64,000 nucleotides of DNA from Trachythela sp. YZ-2020 (taxonomy: Eukaryota; Cnidaria; Anthozoa; Malacalcyonacea; Clavulariidae): contig JADLSH010000344.1 in NCBI GenBank assembly GCA_016169945.1, positions 1,552,001 to 1,616,000 of the forward strand. Reading direction: 5' to 3'. The notes beneath the pieces are model-generated. The model saw only the letters and a program-made list of their open reading frames with translations. It did no database searches and was not told the DNA's origin. Positions 12,501-21,750 of this stretch are shown one piece after another. The position numbers and the translations under genes were made by a program. Positions within the stretch are counted from its first letter, which is position 1. Each line of letters begins with the position of its first letter.

Positions 12501-15500
12501 AAATAGTAAACTTTCAAACCCAAGAACAGTAAAGTGTGGAGTACCGCAGGGATCGATTCTTGGCCCGCTTCTATTCTTAATATATATTAATGATTTGCCT
12601 AATTGTCTCCAGTTTACAACTACTCGATTATTTGCTGATGACACGAATATAACAGCAAGTGGTAAATCTATTGAGGAAGTGGAGCGGACCCTGAATCTTG
12701 ATCTCCTTAATGTCAAGGGGTGGCTTTCAGCAAATAAACTCTGTCTGAATGTTGTCAAAACTGAATACCTTTTGATCGGCTCTCCCTATAATATTAAAAA
12801 CTTGAGTTCAGAACCCAATGTTTTCGTTGGAGATGAGCCGATAAAAAGAGTTCGAGTAACAAAAGCTCTTGGAGTTAAACTGGACGAAAATTTAGCATGG
12901 AACAATCATATTGATCATATATCGAGTAAAATATCTGCCGGTATTAGCGCCTTAAAAAGAATTAAAGAATACACGGATCAAGACACCTTGAAATCTGTCT
13001 ACTATGCGCTTGTCCAACCTCATTTTGATTATTGTTGTGAAGTCTGGGACTCGATTAATACTACTCTTTCAAATCGACTACAGAAGCTTCATAATAGAAG
13101 TGCCAGAATTATAATGAATTGTAAAAATGAGCATGGTCAATCAAGTCTGGCCCTTGGTCTTCTTGGATGGAAAACCCTGGAGGAACAGAGGGCTCAGATT
13201 ACAGCCAGGCTCATGTATAAGGTTTTGCACAATATGGCACCGATTAAACTAAATGATATTTTTAATATGTCAAATACAGTCCACCATCATAGTTTACGAG
13301 GATCAGATTCTACTCTCTTCCTTCCGCGTCCGAAAAGTGAATATCTTAAAAAAAGTGTTAGTTTTAGAGGACCAAAAATATGGAATTCTTTGTCTGAACA
13401 AGCTAGAAATAGCGAATCTTTGTCCATATTTAATAGCAACATCTCTAATGCCAATGCCAGCCTGATTAATAAATAATTGATAATTATACTTATAAGTAAT
13501 ATAATTGATTTTATATATAGTTTGTGTGTACTTTTTTTTATTCATTTGTAAATATTTGTAGTTTTAAATCACGTCCCACTTGGAAATCAATCAATTAGTT
13601 GAAGTGGCTAACGTGTTAAAATAAAGTTTTACCTACCTACCTAAGTAATGAAAACGCATACCGTAAATGCTCGTTTTAGCGCCGCGGCGCTTATTAAATT
13701 TTTCTGATCCTGAGTGCGGCGCTTAATCGGGAGCGGCGCTTAACCGGGAGCGGCGCTTATTAAATAATTTTAGACCAAAGGTTCACCACCCACAAAAATT
13801 TTTATTGCCTAAATAGTGCGATTATTTGTGCATCCTATCAAGTTAACGCCGCGCTGGCCGATTGCGGTAAACGTCAAGCTTAAACTCTATATTACCCCGA
13901 TTAAGCGCCGCACTATAGTTAGACAGGTGCGGCGTTTAATCGGGAGCGGCGCTTATTAAATTATTTTAATCCTAGGTGCGGCGCTTAACCGGGAGCGGCG
14001 CTAATACGAGCATTTACGGTAAGTGCATGAGTACTGTCTAAGCTAGTTAAATTTAAATGAACATTTACAGTATAATTAACCTCAATACTTCTCTCCGTAG
14101 CTGCATTTATTTACACTCTTTAGTTTTTATCAAATATTGAGCTTCATTATATTAACCCTACAAAACGATTTTCAAACACTTACTGCACATGGCTTTATTA
14201 CATTTCAGTTGCGCCAAATGTGACATTCAATTGTTCCAGTACCACCACGCTAAATGAAAGTAATGGCTTTAGTTGTGTATGTAGAGGTGAAGGTGGAAAC
14301 CCCCCTGCAAACGTAACTTGGTATAAAGATGACGTCCAGATTGATAAAACAGGAAAGGAAGAACAAACATTGACTCTCCCTGATGTTGATGAAACAGACA
14401 GTGGAACTTACACATGTGTAGCCCAAAGCCACATCAATGCAATGGATAAAAAGTCAATTAAAGTAATAGTTCATTGTAAGTATAATTGAATGATTGATAC
14501 TAAAAAGTCGTTCAAGTCAAATATTATACAGTATTTTCGCCCCTAGTTACAGAATTTTTGAATTTAGAAGCAAAAAATTGATATACTGCCTATAGACTAT
14601 AACCTTCCTTAAAGGGATATGGCAATAAAAATTTAGTTTATCTCATTTGAAAGAACTTTTAAAATCATACATAAATCTCCCTTACCGATTTTTCGAATCT
14701 TTCTTAGTTCTTGAGATATTTTGACAGAAATAATCATAAATCAGCGAGCTGTCCGCCATCTTGGATTTTTGTGGATGCATGTTAATTAACGTCACAAGCA
14801 GGGTCACGCAAGATCTTACCCAGAAAGCCAATGGTTATTATGAGCCCAAAATTATACTTCGGTCACTATTTCAAATAACAAAATGACTGACAACTTTTTA
14901 AACATCTACTAATTGTTACTTGGTCACCTAGGAGTAGTTTTATATGGCTAACCCTGCTTGTGACGTCACTAAAACCACCGTTAATGAGATCAAAAAATAA
15001 TCCAAGATGGCGGACAGCTCATTGTTTTAAAATTCGAAATATCTAAAAAACTAAGCAAGATACGAAAAATCGGTAAGGGAGATTTAGATATAATTATAAA
15101 AGTTCTTTCAAATGAGATAAACTAAATTTCTATTGCCATATCCCTTTAAATACATGCATACATGGATGGCGTACGACCCTGTATAACTGGCTATCATAGA
15201 TTAAAGGTAGATATAGCTGACAATTCAGACGAAATATTTTGGCCAAATATCTCAGCCTTCGGCTTCGCCTGATAACACTTACCTTGACCTTGATAATTCC
15301 GGATATCACAAAAACCCCATCCAATAATTGTTAATTATTCACAAACGAAAGAAATTATTTGCCTATTTTCATCAGTAACGACAAAGAGGTTTTGTTTCTT
15401 CACAGTTAAACCTAAGAATACAACCATTACGTTTACACCAGAAAAAGCTGTAGTTAATGGCTCAGTTACCATAACGTGTGAATCTAATGGTCTTCCTGAA

Positions 15501-18169
15501 CCAAGTTATACCATAACCCATAATGGTACCCAGATCACTACCAGCAAGACGTATATCATAAATGATGTGCAGTACAGTGACAATGGAACATATAAATGCA
15601 TTGCAAGGAATAAACTTGGAAGTGATTCAGCTTCCGCTAATTTAATCGTCATAGGTAAGATTAGATTTTTAGACGCATTTTCTTCGCCGATTCTATCACT
15701 GGGAAAACACATTTGGGAGGAACATGAAAAGGGAGACCTTGCAGTATTTACACGGGGGCGAGCTGTGTAATACATGCATAAATTTATTTAGTAACGCGTC
15801 CATGCTCCGTTTACATGCAGTTTTTGTTTCTCCATAGGAACCTAATTACAGGCTTTATAAGCCTATACACGAAGTACTTGCCCTCCATTGCTATGATTTG
15901 AGGAAGAATACAGGGTTTTAGACTAATATTACCATGCATGGTGCAATATATATTAACTGTTTTGGGAGATTCTTGATTATATATGTACTATTACTGTAGT
16001 TAGTCTATATACAACCTGATATTTTAATGACGTTACTAATTGATATATCCTCTTGATTAGGAACTGTTTAAGCGACCGGTCATTAATAATGGGAGGGGGA
16101 GGGGCGGTGGGTGTCTGGGTGAGAAAACCCAAAGGATACGCTAATATTGGATAATAAATAAAAGAATGCGCTAGATGGTAATAAATAAAACGTGCTAAAT
16201 GGTTCTAAATGGTAATATAATGAGGAAGCCGCTGAAAATCGGAGCGCGGGCGGAGGAAAGAAGGAAAGAGGGAGGGATTCGCCGCCCGCGGTTATCATAC
16301 TCGATGTTCAATTACGCTCTAGCGCTTCTGAATCATAAAAAATTAAATAAATAGCCTCTGCGGAGGAGAGAGGCCCGGTATGAAGCCACTTGGAGTAGCA
16401 TCATCTAAAATGAAAAAATATGTTTAATTTGTTTCTTCACAGTTCCACCTGCGAACACAACCATTAAGGCCCGATCAAACGAGACCGCAAGTCATCGCAA
16501 GTTTTTACTTGCGCTTGCTTGTGGCTCGTTTGACCACCAACTTGCGATGACTTGCGATGACTTGCGTTAGCTTGCGAATGATTTGAACTGGTTCAAACTT
16601 CATCGCAAGTTTTTATAAACTTGCGAGCACTTGCGACACGTTTGAACACCAAGCGCAAGTTCAAGCAAGTTTTTCGTGACCAGTTGCCATGGTAACATAA
16701 AGCTAGGCTGTCCCTAGTCCTCTGTGCTCGCGCTCTATTTATCTCTGTGATTATTAAAAAAGCGGGAAACGTCGAAGTCGAATACCGTTCGTTTCAAATG
16801 GCTTCAAAAAACACCGAAAAACTGGAAAAAGTCGACGAAAATGTTTCCAATAAGAGTGAGAACATGAAAGAAAAGAACACGAGCTAAATCGCCCTAAATT
16901 TCTTGCGTATCGTTTGCATCGCAAGTCAACGCAAGTCAAAACAAATTTACTTGTGATGACTTGCGTTCTCGTTTGATCGGGCCTTAATTACGTTTACACC
17001 AGAACCTGCTGTAGTTGGTAGATTAGTATAATATACATGAAGGCGAGCAGTAATACTGAATATATTAGAATGTATTTAATGAAGCGCATGCTCCGTGTAC
17101 TGTATCATGTACAGTATGGATATTTTTGTCCGGAGACTGGGGTTAGGTCGTTTTGGATTGAATTGGGGACACGCTTGCATTGCGCACAGGTACACTCTAC
17201 ACATGAATTATTTGCCTTCCATTGCTATGATTTGACACAGAATACAGGATATCAAGACTTATAACTATAGTACCGTGTAATATATTAGCTGTTTGGTAAT
17301 ATCACTTCATGCTTATTAGTGTGGCTAATCTATATACAACCTGATATTTTGATAACTGTAGTTAAATAATTGATATAGTCTCTAGATTAGGACCTGTTTA
17401 ATAATTTTTTTGCAAGAAAATTTTGTTCAATTATAATCATTCTCTTTTCAATTGGTAAAATAGAACCAGAACCAACAACGCCACCAATAAAACCATCAAC
17501 AACACGATCAGTATCAAACTCAAGCATTACGATCCCTACGTCTACGCCTACGCCTACGAAAGGTAATGGATCAGGTAACTAATGTAAAGAGACAAACTGT
17601 ATATCATAGATTTATCAGTCCTATTAATAACAACTTTCTCACATGATCAATAATAAATAGTACTTATGGTGACTCAACCTGGGTGGTATAGATATAGACC
17701 TGGGTGATATGGATTATTACGAACATAGTTCCTGGAAATAAAGAATTGAAACAAATGGAATTTCTGCCATTGTTAATTGTTTAGCAAATTGGTAAGCCCA
17801 TATCTGTGTCCTTTTTAATTTTCAGAGAAAGCAGCTTCAGAAGAGTCGAATTGCAGTGGAACTGAATGGTATATCGTTGTGGTATCATTGGTGTCTGGAA
17901 TTATCATTGGAATTCTTCTTTCCTACATTGTCTTATGTTCTCGTCGTAAATTTAGAAGTAGAAAACCTCAATCAAACCCTGAACCGCCAACATCTCAAGT
18001 TGATACAACATATCAAGAACTAGATCTTACGAAAATGAACACAGAAGACAATTATCAATCATTGAGAGTGAATGCTGCAAGAAATGACGGTGTAAATGAC
18101 GATGACTCTACTTATACTGAGTTGAACAAAACCAGAGATGTAGAGAACAACTATCAATCTTTAACTTGA
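6564..18169 (+). CDS. Gene B: three-Ig-domain receptor with ITAM-like tail, TE-swollen introns
   Basis: Exons: 6564-6624 (signal peptide, MPGFGFLILFG...), 7026-7352 (V-like domain, 327 nt, GC donor), 14209-14475 (Ig domain 2, WYKDD...SGTYTC), 15406-15654 (Ig domain 3, VTITC...GTYKC), 17464-17574 (Thr/Pro stalk), 17826-18169 (membrane helix and tail). The total is 1359 nt, 452 residues, all phase 1. The tail has the same four YxxL motifs as gene A. Intron 2 is 6.9 kb and consists mostly of inserted transposons; intron 3 holds a TTAA element. A second copy of exon 4 downstream (16443-17019) is dead and must be skipped. The stalk exon has two in-frame donors 12 nt apart (after 17562 or 17574). 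The V-like domain has no cysteine at all. The function is inferred as a surface recognition receptor. Confidence 0.8.
7625..8570. mobile_element. Inserted element with 10-bp target duplication in intron 2 of B
   Basis: AACATGGTCA is duplicated at 7615-7624 and 8571-8580. The ends carry short inverted GCCGGCGAG / CTCGCCGGC motifs. Gene A's intron reads through the equivalent place without it. It contains a G-run tract (7638-7665) and a nested inverted-repeat element (7714-8177). The small frames at 8302-8726 have no recognisable product. Confidence 0.6.
7714..8177. mobile_element. Nested short inverted-repeat element built of GAGAGTTGATGA words
   Basis: The inverted ends contain CCCGGTCAAACGAGGATGAG followed by GAGAGTTGATGAGAGT. 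The interior repeats the same word in both orientations and includes CGTTTGACCACCAACT and a CTGGTTCAAA motif. TTAA follows the right end; the left flank is GTAA, so the TTAA target is probable. It is related in layout to 16468-16983 but uses a different internal word. Confidence 0.65.
8864..9024. mobile_element. Short CAGGG-ended inverted-repeat element
   Basis: The ends CAGGGGCTGGTTGTA and, reverse-complemented, CAGGGACGGTTGTA are inverted. The interior repeats GTAGTTAA/TTAACTAC words. The ends look hAT-like, but a clean 8-bp duplication is not visible. Confidence 0.45.
9161..9277. repeat. Truncated short-element end and small tandem repeat
   Basis: GACAGAACACTTCCTTCTAAG-type units (about 25 bp) repeat about three times at 9086-9163. 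They are followed by a GGGCCTGTTTACATGAAG end resembling the AGGC(C)-type elements elsewhere. A second copy of TGTTTACATGA at 9231 suggests a rearranged or truncated copy. Confidence 0.35.
9278..9605 (-). mobile_element. Ty3/gypsy pol fragment, part 1 (gene B intron 2)
   Basis: This is the antisense reverse-transcriptase fragment also seen at 31660-32230 and 61060-61300. It is split here by the LINE at 9611-10975 and continues at 10981-11170. It is a broken relic. Confidence 0.6.
9611..10975 (+). pseudogene. Decayed, 5' truncated LINE reverse transcriptase
   Basis: Frames carry FLDLSKAFDTVNHSILF, a GVPQGSILG motif, FADDTN and the thumb region (SDWFSVNKLSLN...). They are split by at least two frameshifts (near 9855 and 10225), then continue to GPKFF near 10669. 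ATAAT flanks it at 9606-9610 and 10976-10980, a plausible target duplication. Removing it restores the gypsy relic seen uninterrupted in gene C. It lacks the endonuclease and most of the fingers, and cannot encode an active enzyme. Confidence 0.75.
10981..11170 (-). mobile_element. Ty3/gypsy pol fragment, part 2 (gene B intron 2)
   Basis: It matches 31995-32165 and 61380-61560 (reverse-strand reading around [13 protein letters not shown]). It continues the relic interrupted by the LINE. Short and non-functional. Confidence 0.55.
11279..13642 (+). mobile_element. 5' truncated non-LTR retrotransposon with exact empty site
   Basis: Gene D carries the unoccupied site: GACAAGTAATGAAAACGCAT is continuous at 62681-62700, whereas here GACAAG and TAATGAAAACG are 2.4 kb apart. 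A 3-base AAG duplication flanks it (11276-11278, 13643-13645). The 3' end is a short ACCT repeat tail rather than poly(A). The 5' end is truncated between the endonuclease and RT regions. Confidence 0.85.
11281..13476 (+). CDS. LINE reverse transcriptase, open but 5' truncated
   Basis: The frame is open from the left junction of the element; the first ATG is at 11425 (683 residues), but upstream codons still read as the endonuclease-RT linker (NFKHFDRTAFQDDL). RT landmarks in order: the linker helix region (VPWLTREIRSKM), KIPAKVLK, a NYRPISILPIISKVFE block, FRRFHSTM, FLDLKKAFDTVDH, GVPQGSILGPLLFLIYINDL, the catalytic FADD, and the thumb with LGVKLDENLAW. The C-terminus has the usual FRGPKIWNSL close. 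The endonuclease domain is missing, so the copy was dead on arrival although its frame is intact, which implies a recent insertion. It probably belongs to the CR1/L2/Jockey side of the non-LTR tree; the clade is not certain. Confidence 0.85.
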   Translation, partial: NVTTKTNTTKETSFRNFKHFDRTAFQDDLFRQPWYTIDTLSNVDDKWNLWKKLFLNILDKHAPIMSRRVRNKGNVPWLTREIRSKMINRDHFKKQAISTHSNVDWEQYKSYRNSVNIAMRKAKVEYYRNRIGNQKNNPKQAWKIVNDILGRGRKDNTINEIKVDQDTISSPTKISECFNDYFVNAGLTIASSIGGCNSNFENYINKVDNTSFTFQTVSHSKFFKLFNELVVSKATGVDKIPAKVLKLAVPVITNSITKIFNCSIETGEFPLDWKIARVTPLHKKGPKNLLDNYRPISILPIISKVFERILYEQFYEYLTTNNLLSKHQFGFRRFHSTMSTLLDCTNEWYINMDRGLYNLVVFLDLKKAFDTVDHALLLAKLQLYGITDTAFNLFKSYFTDRLQVCYVNSKLSNPRTVKCGVPQGSILGPLLFLIYINDLPNCLQFTTTRLFADDTNITASGKSIEEVERTLNLDLLNVKGWLSANKLCLNVVKTEYLLIGSPYNIKNLSSEPNVFVGDEPIKRVRVTKALGVKLDENLAWNNHIDHISSKISAGISALKRIKEYTDQDTLKSVYYALVQPHFDYCCEVWDSINTTLSNRLQKLHNRSARIIMNCKNEHGQSSLALGLLGWKTLEEQRAQITARLMYKVLHNMAPIKLNDIFNMSNTVHHHSLRGSDSTLFLPRPKSEYLKKSVSFRGPKIWNSLSEQARNSESLSIFNSNISNANASLINK
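13661..14019. mobile_element. TA-target inverted-repeat element built of GCGGCGCTTA words
   Basis: The ends CCGTAAATGCTCG / CGAGCATTTACGG are perfect inverted repeats flanked by TA (13659-13660, 14020-14021). The paralogous site in gene D reads ACGCATAAGTGCATGAG without interruption (62696-62712), proving the borders. The interior repeats GCGGCGCTTA and GGGAGCGGCGCTTA in both orientations. The TA target suggests a Tc1/mariner-type mobiliser. Confidence 0.85.
14613..15145. mobile_element. TTAA-target inverted-repeat element in intron 3 of B
   Basis: The ends AGGGATATGGCAATA / TATTGCCATATCCCT sit between TTAA copies at 14609-14612 and 15146-15149. Gene D has the empty site with a single TTAA (around 63279-63284). 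The inverted similarity extends over 50 bp from each end and includes GAGCTGTCCGCCATCTTGGA near the centre. No coding capacity. Confidence 0.85.
16071..16442. other. Insertion between the two exon-4 copies of gene B
   Basis: It lies between the duplicated halves of intron 4. It begins near GCGACCGGTCATTAATAATG, resembling an end of the 28089-29950 element (GAGCGGTCATTAT), and has G-rich tracts. No second end is recognised, so it is probably a rearranged copy. The last 20 bases restore an intron end with a splice acceptor (TTCTTCACAG). Confidence 0.35.
16443..17019 (+). pseudogene. Dead second copy of Ig-domain-3 exon in gene B
   Basis: After an intact acceptor the codons read PPANTT, matching the start of exon 4 (PKNTTI). 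A 516-bp transposon then interrupts it. After the transposon, TTTACACCAGAACCTGCTG continues the exon (TFTPE.A) but homology stops near 17019, before the cysteine-coding part. The downstream intron (17200-17400) matches the intron after the live exon (15880-16070). It is a remnant of a tandem exon duplication that would have given a four-domain receptor. Confidence 0.8.
16468..16983. mobile_element. TTAA-target inverted-repeat element built of CGCAAGTCAT words
   Basis: The ends GGCCCGATCAAACGAGA / TCTCGTTTGATCGGGCC are followed by CGCAAGTCATCGCAAGT-like arms, giving about 35 bp of inverted similarity. TTAA flanks both sides (16464-16467, 16984-16987). The interior repeats ACTTGCGATG in both directions and keeps CGTTTGACCACCAACT and GAACTGGTTCAAA, which also occur in 7714-8177. 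Inserted into the dead exon. Confidence 0.85.
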
Positions 18170-20183
18170 ATCTGGAATGTATAAAAAGTTGAAGACTATG
18201 CTAACTATAGTAATTAGTTACTGGGGCACTGTGCCAGCAACTATAAGTTTCGGGACATTTTTCTCCTTCTCCGCAATTTTTTGTTAGACACAAAATGTAA
18301 AAATCCCACTGATCTCTATAGAAGCTCTATATGGATCTTTACACGCACAAACGTTTGCTATTTTAATCGGCTTAAAGTCTTCGTAGGTCGGTATAAAATA
18401 TATATCAAATTGTGTGTAATGACGTTCTTTCGCTTGGTGGTTTTGGGAAAGAAGCCCATCAAGAATTCGCTGAATTATCGCGACGTTTCACTATCGAGGA
18501 GCGAAGTCAATTTTGTTTTTTGTTTTTAATTCGTCGAACAATAGAAGGCTCAACTAACAACTGTCAATAAACTGTGTATAAAAACACCGATTTCCCGATT
18601 CGAATGTAAATATTAACAAGAATAATAGAGTGAAACGTTCATTACAGCTTAGCCATTTAGCTTTCTAACGGTGGGTTTTTTTAAATGGAACAAGTATGAT
18701 TTGAGAATCTAAAATTTAAGATGCTATATACTAGATGATCTGGAAACACGGAAAAAGACTGGGAATAGTCGTCAGATAGAAATCCATTTTCAGATCCAAA
18801 TTGCTAAATATCTCGCTTGTCATGGACTTGTGGTTTCCATCGTTAAACATATTGACAAAGTTTCAAATAGTTTTATAAACGAAACACAAAGAAATAAGTG
18901 ATTAAATACAGCAAAATGGATTTCTATTCTGTTGCTGGTTCCAGGCGCTTTGCTCGCCGCAGATCACCTGGAAATATAGATTGCTATAGCTACTATAAAC
19001 TATTTTTACCAAAGAAACGATAAAATTCAACATTTTGGCAATGAATCATCAAAACCAAACGACTACGGCAGTACCGGTTTCCATACACAACTAAAATACA
19101 CAACTTTCAGTAACTAACTTTGCCTTACGGTTTAACCATTATTTAAGCTTAAATCGATTTTTGTTTACATTCGCGTGCGAATATGCTATCGACGGCGTTC
19201 GTGTGGATGATCTACGTAAATTGCATTTATGGCTATTTTTGGATTGGATTAAGGAGTATGAAATAGATAAAACAACCGAGTATCTTGTTGAATGTTTTTA
19301 AATTATTACTACTCCTTTTTCTCGTGTGGAAACGACGACATTATAGTTTTAAAAACAACAACATTATAGAATTTTACACGCGACTATGCAATAGCATAGT
19401 AAAATTGCATAATTAATAAGCAGCATAATTTTCTAATTTTCATAGCCCCAGCAACTTAACGCTCTATGCCAATGGAGCGTCTTGTTGAATAGAAGATGTT
19501 ATTGACATTGCATTGCATTGCATTGTTTGGTCACCAGTTCAAGTTATTCAACCAATAGCAATGTTTTAGTCAAATTGCCCATCCATGACGTGTGCAGGCA
19601 TGAATGGATGATTAAGTAAAAAAACAATACATACGTGACGATGAACTGATATGAACCATATCGTTTTTTCTTAACGTAAACCAACAAAGATATTAGTTCT
19701 ATTGTTAAAGTTTTATTGACTTTCGAATTTGACTCGAATTCTAGATAGTACATATTATAGTAGCATGAGCTGCCGTTTTGTTTTAAAATATACAAATACG
19801 AGCTGAGGGGGAGTGGTTGTATTATATATATATCTTACACAACACGAATGCGAATATATGCTGCATATACCTTGTGATTCGTCTTGATGAAAACGTTCGT
19901 ATTCTTCAATAATCTCAGATTAGGACATGAATGATGGAGGATTATCTCGTGTCCCGCGTGTACGATTGCTTCGCGTGGAGGAAGGTAAATAAGGCAAACC
20001 AGGAAACAATGCTGTGGAAACGTTGAGAACCTCCCATGTTTTACGAACGCGGGCAAACCAGGAAACATTGTTTCTTTAAAGAGGCACTTGGGGGAACAGG
20101 GAAAGAAGATATATTCCTGAATTTATGGGGAAACATATTTACTTCTTGGGAAGCAAAATGGTAACATATTTGTTTCTGCAACA

Positions 20184-20376
20184 ATGTTTCCAATTGTTTC
20201 CTATCTCAAAGAACTTCCACCGTCATCAGCAGCCGTTACCATGGCTCAATATCAAATCGCAAGATTCTATCTTCACCTTACTGGCGGGCAAACACTGGCT
20301 CACGTCTTGGTCATATTCTTCATGCTGTATTTCCTTTATAGAGAAGGAAAACTTGTCTATAAACAACGCTGGGCTT
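20184..20376 (+). pseudogene. Possible fragment of a membrane-protein gene
   Basis: The frame reads a plausible soluble stretch (AQYQIARFYLHLTGGQT) followed by a hydrophobic helix (AHVLVIFFMLYFLYREGK) and a basic end. It is then cut at 20377 by a CAGGGGCGCCGGA-type transposon end. A second open piece at 20908-21026 codes an acidic tail (ANGDEESVEEEQEHVEVE) ending in TGA. The two could be one broken gene separated by insertions, or chance frames. No family is recognised. Confidence 0.3.
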
Positions 20377-20493
20377 ACTCAGGGGCGCCGGAAGGTAGCC
20401 AAAGCGGCGGGGGCAGGCCCATGAAAAGGGCACGAGCGCCGAAGGCGCGAGAAATTTGTAGGGGGTCCTATTATTAGCTTTGGAACTCCGATC

Positions 20494-20564
20494 CGGAATC
20501 CAGAAAGTGGAATCCAGAATCCAAACGTCTGAGGAATCCAGACTCCTGGTCATCCTGGAATCCA
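20494..20564. repeat. GGAATCCAGA cluster 1
   Basis: GGAATCC recurs about five times in 70 bases with CAGA or GA spacers. The same word clusters again at 21693-21750. Confidence 0.5.
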
Positions 20565-20766
20565 TTGTTTAAGAAAAATTGTATAAAACTAATAGATTTT
20601 CAATTAAACAATCGACTTTTTGTTCTTTTGGCAGACACGTTTACTTCGTTGCTTCAGTTGTTAACCATTTTCCTTTTTATGTGAGGCCCGACATATGTTC
20701 AGGGTTAATAAGAACTGTTTTCTGCCGTCCGCCTTCTGATTTCTAGCGGTGTTCTTAATGTCTTAA

Positions 20767-20907
20767 AGGCTGTTTTCCACTCCAACCGTATCGTAGCGAA
20801 ACGTAGCGTATTTCTTTGTTTCCTGAGCACTCGGGTAAAACTAATGACTTTGACACAAAAGAAAATGCTACGGTACGTTACGATAGGTTTGAAGTGGAAA
20901 GCGGCCT
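20767..20907. mobile_element. Short TTAA-type inverted-repeat element with TCGTAGCG words
   Basis: The left end AGGCTGTTTTCCACTCCAAC and the right end, reverse-complemented, AGGCCGCTTTCCACTTCAAA are inverted, followed by ATCGTAGCG / ATCGTAACG. TTAA precedes it (20763-20766); the right flank is TTCA, a decayed match. 141 bp, no coding capacity. Confidence 0.7.
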
Positions 20908-21692
20908 TCACGCTCCAAGTCCCTCTCGAGGAGGGCAATAGATTATCTCGCATAGCTAACGGAGATGAGGAAAGTGTTGAGGAGGAGCAAGAGCATGTGG
21001 AAGTAGAAGCAATGAAAGAAGCGTGAATCCCAGCCCCCCTGAATGAACAGGCATATCCCCGAGACTGGCAGCTGACAGGTGTAAGTCTTTCTGGAAGAAC
21101 TGACTACCCGTTTGCATTCTTGGAGGTGTATTTTTACTCCTGAGTGAAAAGTTAATAAATTTCTATAATATCTCGCTGAGATATCTTTTACCATTTCTAC
21201 CATGTATATTCTATGCATGTATTTCTACCTGAATTTAGTCAGGTAGACGAAAAATGACAACACGTTATCAAACATGCATGGGAGTAAAAATTATAACTGT
21301 CCCAGATATTCCCACAAGCTTAAGATTTTGGTACTTTCGCGCCGCAATTAGTAACCATATTAGTTCTTTTAAATAAGTAGACGTAGAAATATTTGTAAGC
21401 AAGAGCATTCTGCATCACAAATGTTAAAACATGAGGGGAAAGACTAATATATTTATGTATGCCAATTGTACCAGTTACATTTAAGTACACAATGCTTTAA
21501 AGACTTTGCTCATTTCTGAAGAAAGGACTTGCCCTGAACGCAAATAAACTTGTTTGGAATTTTTGGAATTTCATGGTTACTTCAATATATAATTTTGATG
21601 TATCTATTTGAAGGCTATATTTTATAGAATTTTTTTTTATTGGCGTCCAATATAGCAAAATAATACATTGGAATGTGGAACCACTATAGATC

Positions 21693-21750
21693 TGGAATCC
21701 GGAGTCCAAGGTGTGGAATCCGGAATCCAAGGAGGGGAATCCGGAATCCA
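21693..21750. repeat. GGAATCCGGA cluster 2
   Basis: GGAATCCGGA/GGAATCCAA units recur five times, sharing the word with 20494-20564. The pair may mark the two sides of one inserted element. Confidence 0.45.
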
